A DNA stretch of 64,000 bases from Fodinibius salipaludis (GCF_002287075.1 NZ_NSKE01000007.1:1-64000); one strand, 5' to 3'; counted from the first letter of the stretch, positions 18,327-26,813 are shown. Notes: generated by a model from the letters alone, not told the origin. Numbers and translations: made by a program.

Positions 18327-19499
18327 TCAAACAATACTTCGCGGAATACGAGACGGTATCTGCACCAACACTTCATAATTCATGTTGTTGCGCATCTCAC
18401 TGAAAGAAGAAACGGTTATTTCCTGCTCTCCCTGATGTCCAATAATAACGACCTCATCACCCTTTTTAACATTAGGAATATCCGTGACATCCACCGTCAA
18501 TAAATTCATATTCACCAATCCGGCCACGGGCGCACGTTTACCATTTATAAGTACAATTCCCACATTCGTCAAATTACGACCAAAGCCATGCGAATAACCA
18601 ATTGGGACCGTTGCAATCGTCTCATCACGACCGGTTAAATAGGTATTACCATACCCTACAAATTCCCCGGCCGGCACCTCTTTTGTGCTCATTACATGAC
18701 TTTTCCAACTTAACACCCGCTCGAGGGGATCTTTATGCTCTTTATTGATATCGGGATACTTCTTAACAAAGTTCATATATGTTTCCCGGTTCGGCCAAAA
18801 ACCGTACTGTGCAATCCCAAAACGCACGATATCCATGATCGTTTCGGGATAATTCAGTGCCGATGCCGAACAGGCAGTATGACGATGCCTGGCCTCAATC
18901 CCTTGATCTTCAAACCACGAACTATATTCCTTGAAATTTTCGATCTGCTTCTGAATACGTACATAGTTTCCCACACTTTCGGCCCCCGCATAATGAGTGC
19001 AGATACCATCAATCTGTAGGTGCTTGTGATTATTTCTGATAATATCAACGGCCTCTTCAAACTGATCTTTTTCCAGTCCCACCCTATTCATACCGGTTTC
19101 GAGATGGAGATGGATGCGCGCCGGTTTCCCAATGCGCTGTGCTTCCTTAACAGCAAATTTCAGACGATCCAGCTCAAAAATAAAGAACGAAATATTACGC
19201 TCAATAGCCCATCCCAATGCACCGTTATTAATCATTCCCATAATCATAATATGGGTGTCCTCCTCGGTACTTGCCCGGGCCGCCTGACGGGCTTCATCAG
19301 AACTAAACACCGAAAAGTGACGAACACCACATTCCTCCGCCATCGGAACAAAATGACCTATGCCATGCCCATATGCATTTCCCTTTATAACTGAGCTGAA
19401 CACTACATCTTTACCAATATAATCCTTCAAAAAGCTGATATTTTTCTCAAAAGCCTGCTTACTTAACTCAATCCATGAAGGATATAACTCATTACTCAT
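18327..19499 (-). CDS. alr: Alanine racemase
   Basis: 390 residues of fold-type III PLP racemase. The Schiff-base lysine is Lys39 in SVIKGNAYGHG, the second catalytic base is the Tyr of the VGYGNTY block (about 276), and the C-terminal barrel carries VPIGYSHGFGR and VNMNLLTVDVTD. It interconverts L- and D-alanine for peptidoglycan. The ATG overlaps the stop of the upstream amidohydrolase by 4 bp, so the two are co-translated. With the M20 enzyme and the second racemase nearby, this locus probably handles D-amino acids or peptidoglycan-derived compounds. The TACSASALNYPE sequence and an insertion near 240-260 differ from the E. coli enzyme, so broader substrate use is possible. Confidence 0.9.
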   Translation of the reverse strand: MSNELYPSWIELSKQAFEKNISFLKDYIGKDVVFSSVIKGNAYGHGIGHFVPMAEECGVRHFSVFSSDEARQAARASTEEDTHIMIMGMINNGALGWAIERNISFFIFELDRLKFAVKEAQRIGKPARIHLHLETGMNRVGLEKDQFEEAVDIIRNNHKHLQIDGICTHYAGAESVGNYVRIQKQIENFKEYSSWFEDQGIEARHRHTACSASALNYPETIMDIVRFGIAQYGFWPNRETYMNFVKKYPDINKEHKDPLERVLSWKSHVMSTKEVPAGEFVGYGNTYLTGRDETIATVPIGYSHGFGRNLTNVGIVLINGKRAPVAGLVNMNLLTVDVTDIPNVKKGDEVVIIGHQGEQEITVSSFSEMRNNMNYEVLVQIPSRIPRSIV

Positions 19500-20659
19500 G
19501 ATCTGTCAATCGTTTCGTTTATTATTTGCATGAACATTGAAATACCGGTGGCTAAAATTTCATCGGGAAAGTCGTATTTTTGGGCATGCAAGGCCGGATG
19601 GTCTTTTCCTGCACCTAATCCGAACATTGCCCCTTTATATTCCTTTGTAAAGTGACCAAAATCTTCTGACCAGCTAAACGGTTCTTTTTTCTGATGCATT
19701 TCCAGTCCGGATTTTTCCGAGGCGGTTTTAATAATTTCCCCCGCTTCCTCATTATTAACCGTAGCGGGAAACTCTTCAACCCACTCGACGTCAATCTCAA
19801 GATCAAAGGTATCTGCATACCCCTTTGCTATTTGGATGCAATGATCTTTTAGCTTTGCTAACAGTTCATCATCATAGGTTCGCAGCGTAGCCATCACGGT
19901 GCCCCGGCCCGGAGACGTTCCAAAAGCCCGTTCCCCCACCGCAGCGTGAATAACAGTTACTTTTGCTGATTCTTCCAGCGGAACATGAAACTGCGGAGCT
20001 GCCGAAAATGACTGTATAGTTTGGGCCACGGCCAACGCTGGACTATTTCCTTCTTCGGGATGTGCGGCATGAGCAGTAGCTCCCTTAAAACGAACAATTA
20101 ATCCCACCGAAGCCGCCGCAAAAGTATCATTTTTCACAACAACTTGGTGTTTTTTAACACCCGGCAAATTATGAAGCGCAAAACAGTAATCAGGTGCTAA
20201 ATTCTTGAATCGCGAATCTTGCATTACACGCGCGGCTCCTTTCCCGGTTTCTTCGGCCGGCTGAAAGAGAAGAGTTACCTTGCCTGCTTGCGGTCGGTGT
20301 TTTTCCAGCAGTTTGGCCACTCCGGCAACAATGGTCATGTGTCCGTCGTGACCACATTTGTGACCGACACCATCTGTTTCAGATCGATAGTCGGCTTCGA
20401 TGTCATCAGATATGGGCAACCCATCGAGTTCGCAGCGAATCAGCACATGCGGACCGGCCTTCTTTGAATCATAGGTAGCCAGCACCCCACATCCCCCAAT
20501 AGTTGTCTGTAGCTCATCGGGGTTTGTCGCTGATATAAAATCGGTAATAATATCTGCTGTTTGCTGCTCTTTTCCCGATACCTCGGCTGCAGCATGTAGC
20601 TTATGACGCAACTTCTTTAATTCATTTAAATGTGGATCAGTATCCAAATTGAGGGGCAT
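19496..20659 (-). CDS. M20D-family amidohydrolase (N-acyl-amino-acid / hippurate hydrolase type)
   Basis: 387 residues with the signatures of M20D metallohydrolases: RHKLHAAAEVSGKE at the start, GHKCGHDGHMTIVAG (metal ligands Cys and His, about 100-115), FQPAEETGKGAARVM (catalytic Glu), a lid domain, and GAGKDHPALHAQKYDFPDE near the C-terminus. Members cleave N-acyl or N-aminoacyl amino acids in the cytoplasm. No signal peptide is seen. It overlaps alr by 4 bp, suggesting that the product is an amino acid processed by the racemase. The exact substrate is not determinable. Confidence 0.87.
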   Translation of the reverse strand: MPLNLDTDPHLNELKKLRHKLHAAAEVSGKEQQTADIITDFISATNPDELQTTIGGCGVLATYDSKKAGPHVLIRCELDGLPISDDIEADYRSETDGVGHKCGHDGHMTIVAGVAKLLEKHRPQAGKVTLLFQPAEETGKGAARVMQDSRFKNLAPDYCFALHNLPGVKKHQVVVKNDTFAAASVGLIVRFKGATAHAAHPEEGNSPALAVAQTIQSFSAAPQFHVPLEESAKVTVIHAAVGERAFGTSPGRGTVMATLRTYDDELLAKLKDHCIQIAKGYADTFDLEIDVEWVEEFPATVNNEEAGEIIKTASEKSGLEMHQKKEPFSWSEDFGHFTKEYKGAMFGLGAGKDHPALHAQKYDFPDEILATGISMFMQIINETIDRS

Positions 20660-20745
20660 GCCTAAAGTTCCTAAATCACAATTTATGCAAGGCGTAAGTA
20701 GTGGATTTTAAAGCAGAATTGCCAATTCATGTTCATGCTAAAATT

Positions 20746-20768
20746 GTTCCACCGCAGAGCAGTGGAAC
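20746..20768. repeat. Small palindrome near the RAYT unit
   Basis: GTTCCAC/GTGGAAC arms with a 9-nt spacer, just left of the RAYT-family hairpins. Role unknown. Confidence 0.5.
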
Positions 20769-20784
20769 GAGATAAACGTTCTTC

Positions 20785-20868
20785 GGGAGTACAACTCCCT
20801 CAAAACTAAAACCTATCCAGTTGCGAGTCCAGCAAAAACAGTTGCGAGAGAGTTGCACTCTCGAGCAA
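20785..20868. repeat. REP-like hairpin pair on the left of the RAYT gene (copy D)
   Basis: GGGAGT-ACA-ACTCCC (20785-20799), then the GAGAGT/ACTCTC hairpin (20842-20868) with TTGC/GCAA outer arms. A short direct copy of AGTTGCGAG lies between them. The inner hairpin is 75 bp from the transposase start. Confidence 0.88.
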
Positions 20869-20943
20869 TGGCTTAAGTCTATTAAAAATAAATTTTGTAA
20901 GGATGAGACTTCTTGAGCCTCCTACTTATAAACAGATTATCTA

Positions 20944-21480
20944 ATGGGCACCTGGAAAATACATTCTGATACTAAATATTATTTTTGTACTACTTCCATT
21001 ACATGCTGGTATCCTGTTTTTACAGAAATAGAATACTTTACAATAATTATTGACAGCTTAGCATATTGCCAAAATAATAAAGGCTTAGCTCTTCACGGGT
21101 ACGTTATAATGCTCAACCATCTACATTTGATCATTTCTGCAAATGGTTCTATCTCTATTCCGGATATCATTAGGGATTTTAAACGCTATACTTCATCTGA
21201 AATTAGTTCTTTACTGAAAACAAATAATCAGAAAAACGCTTTAAGAATTTTTAAAGAAGCAGTCATTGACTCTAAAAACAATCAAGAATACCAAGTCTGG
21301 CAACCGAGTTACCATCCGATTGGGTTACAAACAGAACATTTTTTCAAACAAAAGCTCAACTATATTCATCAAAATCCCGTCGAAAAAGGATATGTTAATG
21401 AGCCAGAACATTGGAGATTTTCCAGTGCTGCAAATTATTCCGGGTTCAATAATGTGCCAATAGCAATTGATAAACTATAA
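20944..21480 (+). CDS. rayt: REP-associated tyrosine transposase (RAYT, Y1/HUH family)
   Basis: 178 residues of the TnpA_REP class. The HUH metal site is NHLHLII (His59, His61), preceded by HGYVIMLN, and the single catalytic tyrosine is Tyr140 in KLNYIHQNPVEKGYV, a block diagnostic of this family. The FSSAANY C-terminus is also typical. Such enzymes nick single-stranded DNA at hairpin repeats and are thought to spread them. Here the gene is flanked on both sides by the two hairpin types also found alone at 8191-8242 and 17114-17158, so those copies are probable substrates. All catalytic residues are present. Confidence 0.93.
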   Translation: MGTWKIHSDTKYYFCTTSITCWYPVFTEIEYFTIIIDSLAYCQNNKGLALHGYVIMLNHLHLIISANGSISIPDIIRDFKRYTSSEISSLLKTNNQKNALRIFKEAVIDSKNNQEYQVWQPSYHPIGLQTEHFFKQKLNYIHQNPVEKGYVNEPEHWRFSSAANYSGFNNVPIAIDKL

Positions 21481-21498
21481 TTACGCTCAGCGTTCTTC

Positions 21499-21560
21499 GG
21501 GAGTACAACTCCCTCAGAACTAATACTGTCAAGTTGCGAGAGAGTTGTACTCTCGAGCAA
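21499..21560. repeat. REP-like hairpin pair on the right of the RAYT gene (copy E)
   Basis: GGGAGT-ACA-ACTCCC (21499-21513), 18 bp after the transposase stop, then the GAGAGT/ACTCTC hairpin (21534-21560). With copy D, the series around the gene is GGGAG, GAGAG, gene, GGGAG, GAGAG. Confidence 0.88.
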
Positions 21561-21577
21561 CGGATTAAGCCGTCGTT

Positions 21578-22174
21578 TCAATACAAATCACCCAGTACTA
21601 TTCTGGGATCGGGAAAAGTCTGCAGCGCCTCTTCCCTATTTTCGGGTGCTACCACGCCCGGCATATCGGCTTCTTGTGGATCTTCGACCGAAAGTTGAAA
21701 ATGTAGATGGGGCGCCCATCCTCCGTTCACTCCCTGACTTCCAAGGGTGGCTATTTTTTGTCCTTTTTTGATGGCTTCTCCAACCGAGACCATTTCCAGA
21801 GCTTCTTCAGATAAATGCCCATAAAGGGCGTAAAGAGGCGAATCATTCAGCTCATACTTAATGACAATCGTGGGTCCATAGTCTCCGGGCTGATCGTTAT
21901 TCTGAATATAAGCGACCTCTCCATCCCAAAATGAAAAGACCGGTGCCCCGGTCTGAGTCCAGATATCGATACCCATGTGTACATTACGCTCATTATGGAA
22001 CATCGATTCCAAATACATATTTGAGCGCTTTTCATTGTATTTACCAATCCCCCACTCTTTTGATCGGATAAAATCGGCATCATATCCCTGGCTAAAATCA
22101 AATAGATAAAGAGCATCCCTGTTATCGGGATAATCCATAACTTTGCCAAAATTATAATCAGAATAGGTATTCAT
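21578..22174 (-). CDS. M23/LytM-family metallopeptidase
   Basis: 198 residues with the zinc ligands of the LytM fold: HMGIDIW (His and Asp), YALYGHLS (His) and APHLHFQL (the HxH pair). All four ligands are in place, unlike the inactive EnvC/NlpD type. No signal peptide is visible, which is odd for an enzyme acting on peptidoglycan and may mean a cytoplasmic or non-classical location. It follows the racemase gene by 107 bp on the same strand and probably belongs to its transcription unit, fitting turnover of cell-wall peptides. Confidence 0.85.
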   Translation of the reverse strand: MNTYSDYNFGKVMDYPDNRDALYLFDFSQGYDADFIRSKEWGIGKYNEKRSNMYLESMFHNERNVHMGIDIWTQTGAPVFSFWDGEVAYIQNNDQPGDYGPTIVIKYELNDSPLYALYGHLSEEALEMVSVGEAIKKGQKIATLGSQGVNGGWAPHLHFQLSVEDPQEADMPGVVAPENREEALQTFPDPRIVLGDLY

Positions 22175-22281
22175 TTTATCACCTCAACTATTTATGGCAT
22201 AGATATACATCGGGTGGAGCAGATAACATAGCTATCCTAATCTATTACCCACTTTCAAAATACAAAAGTGGTATTTCTTGA

Positions 22282-23355
22282 CTACTCCTCTACCATTTTA
22301 TCGATATAGTCTGAATTCATAATCCCCAATGCGCCCATATATTTCATCCGGAACCGAATGAAATCGCCCACTTCGTATCCGGCCTTGTTGTCCCCCACAT
22401 CCAAAATGAGCATATCCGAACTGGCATCAGCAATTTTTACATTATCATCCATATTAATAAGATGATCGGGGTTAATATCGAGGTAGCCGATATCCAAAAT
22501 AGCTCGGTATGAGGTTTCTCCATAGTCATCCTCATCGATATCCATAACTTCGCCCTGTGGATTCATGCCCAGCTCTCCACTCGGCACTTTGGGTTTTTCA
22601 GCTATTTCAATGACCTGGGAATACAGTTCCAAAACATCATTGTGCATCCCTTCGATCGTGCCGTCGGTAAATAAGTTTTTGCCAAAAAAGAGCGCTTCTC
22701 CCACTCGAAAGTGGTTAACCCCGCTCGGCAATTGGTTTCGCAAAAGAAGAGGAATAGTCACCGTAGTACCTCCCGATACCAGCGGAATTTCTTTATTGAA
22801 GCGAAGCTCAATGATCTGCTTATACAGTGACAGCTGAATGAGCTTATCCTCATCCGGCATCACGCCGTGCATGCAGTTCAGGTTTGCCCCAATGCCGATC
22901 ACCTCAATATTCGAGAGCTTAAAAACCTTCTCGTAAAAGTCGATCAGGTTTTCACGAATCACCCCTTCACGCAGATCACCCAGCTCAATCATAATAATGA
23001 CCTTGTGGACTTTATCCTGTTTCTGGGCTTCCTCCGAGAGAGCATGTAGCGTTGAGAGCTCCGTATTCAGGCTCACATCGGCATACTTTACCACCGAATC
23101 TATAATATCCTTTGGCGGCGGCTTGATATACGTTGTAAGCGTATCAGGATCAATCTCTTTAATCTTTTTGAGATTGCTGATTCGGGAGTCCAGCATTTCC
23201 CCGATACCAAGATCCGCCACCTCTTTCAGATATTCCTCATGCCCGCAGAGCAGCTTGGTAGTAATCCCCCATTTGATATCATTATCCTTGAAAAGGGTAT
23301 CCAAGTAATTATAATTATGACGCAGCTTATCTCTATATAATTTTAAATAGGCCAT
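22282..23355 (-). CDS. Alanine/ornithine-racemase-family PLP enzyme
   Basis: 357 residues, fold-type III PLP enzyme distinct from the Alr at 18327-19499. The Schiff-base Lys34 lies in GITTKLLCGHEEY, and VSGGTTVTIPLL and RVGEALFFGKNLF are typical of the Orr/YhfX subfamily, which racemises ornithine or other amino acids. It starts 2 bp after the GNAT gene, so the two are translationally coupled, and a sodium symporter gene precedes them. An ornithine aminotransferase gene lies about 4 kb away, but on the other strand, so the link to ornithine is only suggestive. Confidence 0.83.
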   Translation of the reverse strand: MAYLKLYRDKLRHNYNYLDTLFKDNDIKWGITTKLLCGHEEYLKEVADLGIGEMLDSRISNLKKIKEIDPDTLTTYIKPPPKDIIDSVVKYADVSLNTELSTLHALSEEAQKQDKVHKVIIMIELGDLREGVIRENLIDFYEKVFKLSNIEVIGIGANLNCMHGVMPDEDKLIQLSLYKQIIELRFNKEIPLVSGGTTVTIPLLLRNQLPSGVNHFRVGEALFFGKNLFTDGTIEGMHNDVLELYSQVIEIAEKPKVPSGELGMNPQGEVMDIDEDDYGETSYRAILDIGYLDINPDHLINMDDNVKIADASSDMLILDVGDNKAGYEVGDFIRFRMKYMGALGIMNSDYIDKMVEE

Positions 23356-23357
23356 CC

Positions 23358-23801
23358 CTATTTGCTCAGTCGCATTTCAAGATATTTATTCGTAAACCCG
23401 TATTTCTCATACAGATATTTGGCGGGATTATCGGATTCAACATGGAGCGCGATATCTCCTTCTGTTGCATCAATAATACGCTCCATCAGCTCTTTGCCAA
23501 GACCTTCTCCGCGATAATCACTATGTACGGCAATATACACCAAAATATGTTCGGGAATAAATCCACCCATATTGGTATGATTAATAATAACAGCTCCCAC
23601 AATTTGATCCTTTTCGTGAGCTACTAATATAAATCCATCCTGTCCTTCTCCATCTCCGTAAGCATAGGCAATACAAGACAAAATATGTTTCTTTTCATCT
23701 CCGTATTCATCCAAATGCTCGTAAAGAAAATTAGCAATATCTTCTCGACCAAAGGTCGTTGGGTTTTCGATATCAGAGTGTACTAAATCAAATTCAATCA
23801 T
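23358..23801 (-). CDS. GNAT-family N-acetyltransferase
   Basis: 147 residues with GNAT motif A (VAVHSDYRGEGLGKELMERII, acetyl-CoA pyrophosphate loop R-G-x-G-L-G) and motif B near YLYEKYGF. It uses acetyl-CoA to acetylate an amine that cannot be named from sequence. Its ATG overlaps the stop of the symporter gene by one base and the racemase follows after 2 bp, so the three are one tight operon. Acetylation of an imported amino acid or of a cell-wall compound is plausible. Confidence 0.85.
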   Translation of the reverse strand: MIEFDLVHSDIENPTTFGREDIANFLYEHLDEYGDEKKHILSCIAYAYGDGEGQDGFILVAHEKDQIVGAVIINHTNMGGFIPEHILVYIAVHSDYRGEGLGKELMERIIDATEGDIALHVESDNPAKYLYEKYGFTNKYLEMRLSK

Positions 23802-25285
23802 TATTGATTTATAGCATTAACATTAACTGCTGATGTATCAGTCATATTCTCGGTATTTTCATCGGGAAATGCCAATGATACGGCAACAAACACAATTGCC
23901 GACACAGTAATTCCAAATACATTGGCATCCAATCCGGCCGGTAGCTCTTCCAAAAATAATTCTAATGAAACAGTAGTAGATCCGCCAAAAATCATCGCCG
24001 CTATGGCACCAATGCTACTGCTTTTAGGCCAATAAAGAGCGCCAATAATCGGAACAAAAAGACCCGATACCATAAATGCATAAGAGTATAACATCAAATC
24101 AAGCACATTCGTCATTGTTGTAGCAATTAGCAAGGCAAATGTTCCGATCACAAGTGTTGTAATCTGTGAAAACCGCAAAAAGGTATCGCTGTCATGGTCA
24201 ATATCTTTAAAATAGCCAATAATATCGGAAACCACGTTGCCGGATGCGGCCATCAGGCAACTGTCTGCGGTAGACAAAATAGCCGAGAAATAGGCACTCA
24301 TCATAATCCCCATAAGTCCGACGGGCAGTACTGTACGAAGCAGCATTGGTAGACCGGTTTCGGGATCGGTCTCAGATACATCGGCAGCACCCAAATATTC
24401 GAACATCCCTTGTTCAGCTCCGACTTTGGCAAATAATCCTAATGATACACCCATAAAAGCCATAATGGGCCATTCAAACACACCGGCCAGATACCAGGCT
24501 CGTTTAGCCGTTTCCTCGTCATTACAGGCATAAATGCGTTGATAGAGCGTCATACCTACAAACCAGATGGGTATTATCGTAACGGTCCAATAAATAACAT
24601 CCTGCCAGGAAATATTGGACATGGAAAGCAAAGCCGGATCTACCGTTTTAGAAATTTCCTCCCATCCGCCAACGGCTGTGTACGAAATAGGGATCCCGAT
24701 AAAAATGAGTCCGATCATAAGAATCGTCCACTGCACGGTATCGGTATAAATAACCGCTTTAAGCCCGCCCATTACAGTATAAACTACGGCCACCGATCCC
24801 ATAATAATTAATGCTGTCTGCAGATCGAGATCAGCAAATGTTCCGGTAGCCAACTTGGCCCCGGCTAAAATCTGTGAACTGGTAAAGCCGGCATACCCAA
24901 TTGCAGAAATAGTACCTGCAACCAGCGCCACTTGTGGGGTAAAATAGTGTTTAAACACTTCAGGAAAGGTAAACGCTTTATCAAAAACGGGGTTCCCTTT
25001 TACTTTGGGGATAAGAAAAACAGCTGCCAACCAGGCTCCCAGCAAACCCGTAAAAAGCATCCATGAGCCGGATATGCCCATTACAAAACCAAGGCCACCC
25101 AATCCAATAGAAAAACCACCACCGACATCAGTTGCAACAACTGAAAGCCCGATATGTAGACTATTCATATTACGACCGCCCACATAATAATCATCGGCTC
25201 CTTCATTTCTCTGAAGAAAAAAGACGCCGAATCCCAACATTCCTACCATATATAGGAAAAAGATCGTCAGGTCAATCCAATGCAT
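23801..25285 (-). CDS. Sodium:solute symporter (SSS family)
   Basis: 494 residues, about 13 hydrophobic segments, with the SSS signatures: GGRNMNSLHIGLSVVATDVGGG near the N-terminus, ISAIGYAGFTSSQI, and LPVGLMGIMMSAYFSAILSTADSCL near 325-350. These enclose the sodium-binding Ser/Asp region. It imports a small organic solute with Na+, which fits a halophilic or marine host. It is the first gene of the operon with the GNAT and the racemase, so the solute is probably an amino acid or peptide-like compound. The resemblance is general, so solute specificity is not assigned. Confidence 0.9.
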   Translation of the reverse strand: MHWIDLTIFFLYMVGMLGFGVFFLQRNEGADDYYVGGRNMNSLHIGLSVVATDVGGGFSIGLGGLGFVMGISGSWMLFTGLLGAWLAAVFLIPKVKGNPVFDKAFTFPEVFKHYFTPQVALVAGTISAIGYAGFTSSQILAGAKLATGTFADLDLQTALIIMGSVAVVYTVMGGLKAVIYTDTVQWTILMIGLIFIGIPISYTAVGGWEEISKTVDPALLSMSNISWQDVIYWTVTIIPIWFVGMTLYQRIYACNDEETAKRAWYLAGVFEWPIMAFMGVSLGLFAKVGAEQGMFEYLGAADVSETDPETGLPMLLRTVLPVGLMGIMMSAYFSAILSTADSCLMAASGNVVSDIIGYFKDIDHDSDTFLRFSQITTLVIGTFALLIATTMTNVLDLMLYSYAFMVSGLFVPIIGALYWPKSSSIGAIAAMIFGGSTTVSLELFLEELPAGLDANVFGITVSAIVFVAVSLAFPDENTENMTDTSAVNVNAINQ

Positions 25286-25324
25286 ATCCTGTTACTCTGT
25301 AATTGGACTTCCATTTAATAAAAA

Positions 25325-25352
25325 AACCCTTGAGCTATTACACTCAAGGGTT
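25325..25352 (-). terminator. Intrinsic terminator after the bactofilin-actin operon
   Basis: AACCCTTGAG/CTCAAGGGTT stem (8-nt loop), followed on the minus strand by seven T. It separates the cytoskeletal pair from the symporter operon. Confidence 0.88.
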
Positions 25353-25412
25353 CCTATTTTATGATGGGTTAATATACCTTATTAATGCTGTATAGTGCAA
25401 ACCTCATAATAA

Positions 25413-25769
25413 TTACCATAACTTACTTTTTGAACGACCTGAAACGGGTTGTGCTTTGGGGGATTCATCTTCTTTGACCTTAGCCCGATCTTTATCATTT
25501 AACTTGGATTTGGGCTCTTTCATATTCTTCTTTTCCGGCGAAGCGTTTTCTGAATCATCCAAATAGATAGCCCCCTCGTGATGATAACCTTTCTCCAGAT
25601 ATACAGTGGGGGCTTGTATATCTCCCTCAACTCGTCCATCTTCTTTAATTAAAATTGAAGACGTTGCTTTTAAATCACCAACAACTCTGCCTTCAACAAT
25701 GATACTTTTGCCAAAGACATTTCCTTGAAAAAAAGAAGATTTACTAATTAAAGTATCAGTATTGTTCAC
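25413..25769 (-). CDS. Bactofilin-like cytoskeletal protein
   Basis: 118 residues. Residues about 7-70 have the bactofilin pattern of short repeated beta-strands with Gly/Asp turns (GNVFGKSIIVEGRVVGDL, LIKEDGRVEGDI), expected to form a right-handed beta-helix that polymerises without nucleotides. The tail from about 71 is highly charged and unstructured (KDRAKVKEDESPKAQ) and ends in RSKSKLW. It is shorter than many bactofilins but has the core. The gene starts 21 bp after the stop of an actin-like gene, so the two form an operon and may make a shared structure. Confidence 0.85.
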   Translation of the reverse strand: MNNTDTLISKSSFFQGNVFGKSIIVEGRVVGDLKATSSILIKEDGRVEGDIQAPTVYLEKGYHHEGAIYLDDSENASPEKKNMKEPKSKLNDKDRAKVKEDESPKAQPVSGRSKSKLW

Positions 25770-25790
25770 GCTAAACTTTTATTCACTTAA

Positions 25791-26813
25791 TTATTCATCC
25801 AAAACAGCAATAAGTGTACTGGCATTACCCATATCAATACCTACCGGGGTACCTTCCCCCTCGAACTGCATCGCTGTATTCAGGCAATATCCCTTAACGG
25901 CCATCTGGTCGGGTTTGTCAGGTACTTCAACGCTTAAAATACCGTCATATTCTTCAGTGATCAGGTTCGTAAGCTCACTGAAATAGGCCCCACCACCAAC
26001 AAGATAAATCTTTGAACAGGTAGCAAAATCGGAATCCTGGAAAGAGTTAGCCAAAGCCGGACGGATAATATTTTCAAAGTATGACTTAAGCACTTTACGG
26101 CGGAGTGCAGTAAGATCTATCGAACGTTTATCAATATTAATCTTCCCATTTTGAAATGCTACGTTAAGCTGATGCTCTGTCTTAAAGCCAAGATAATGAT
26201 CTTTTTGCAGCTCTTCTTTCATCATATTTACAGCATATCTCATGCCGTGCGTACTGGTGGCAGTTCGGCGAATAATTCCGTTTGTAGTGCTAACTACTCC
26301 TTCCATGGAACCGTATCCGAGGCTCACCACAAAAAAGTCGTCTTCTTCCTGATAATCCCCATATCGCAATGATATTATGCTCCCTGCGATTTCAGGAATA
26401 ACATCTACATTGCGTAACTGAATAGTAGCTGACTGTTTGCCAGTCGCCCCGTTTGTAGCAAAAGTAGAACTATCATAAAGTACATCAAACGACTTTGTAA
26501 GTCGCTGCTTGGCCATATCACTGTGCTTGTGATACATCTCAAAAGGAAAGCCCATGGTCATTGAAAAATCGCTGCCCGCTTTTTCTTGAGCTAATAACAA
26601 CGCAGCTCGAAATAACACATCAAAATCCAATTCCCCGGGAGCTGTATTAATTAAGCGATGAGGAGATAGTCCCTCCTGCAGAGCAAGCTGGCCAATCATA
26701 TATGATTCATCGTTGTAGTCAATTTTTAGCCCACTTACCAAATCATCACTTACTCTACTCAAGTCTGTTCGTGTCGATTCATATACACTTGGAAATACTG
26801 ATATATCCATCAT
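25791..26813 (-). CDS. ParM-like actin ATPase, apparently circularly permuted
   Basis: 340 residues. Read in the usual order it has: a DISVFPSVYES start (3-13) that normally follows the phosphate-1 hairpin, IGQLAL (40-45), a phosphate-2-like VVSLGYGS (162-169, Ser where Asp is usual), and the adenosine motif YLVGGGAYFSE (270-280). The phosphate-1 motif VGIDMGNAST (324-333, Asp327) is at the extreme C-terminus, ending 7 residues later. No such motif precedes the start: an in-frame TAA lies 9 bp upstream of the first ATG. The order fits a circular permutation. It probably forms filaments; partners are the co-transcribed bactofilin and unknown cargo. Confidence 0.8.
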   Translation of the reverse strand: MMDISVFPSVYESTRTDLSRVSDDLVSGLKIDYNDESYMIGQLALQEGLSPHRLINTAPGELDFDVLFRAALLLAQEKAGSDFSMTMGFPFEMYHKHSDMAKQRLTKSFDVLYDSSTFATNGATGKQSATIQLRNVDVIPEIAGSIISLRYGDYQEEDDFFVVSLGYGSMEGVVSTTNGIIRRTATSTHGMRYAVNMMKEELQKDHYLGFKTEHQLNVAFQNGKINIDKRSIDLTALRRKVLKSYFENIIRPALANSFQDSDFATCSKIYLVGGGAYFSELTNLITEEYDGILSVEVPDKPDQMAVKGYCLNTAMQFEGEGTPVGIDMGNASTLIAVLDE

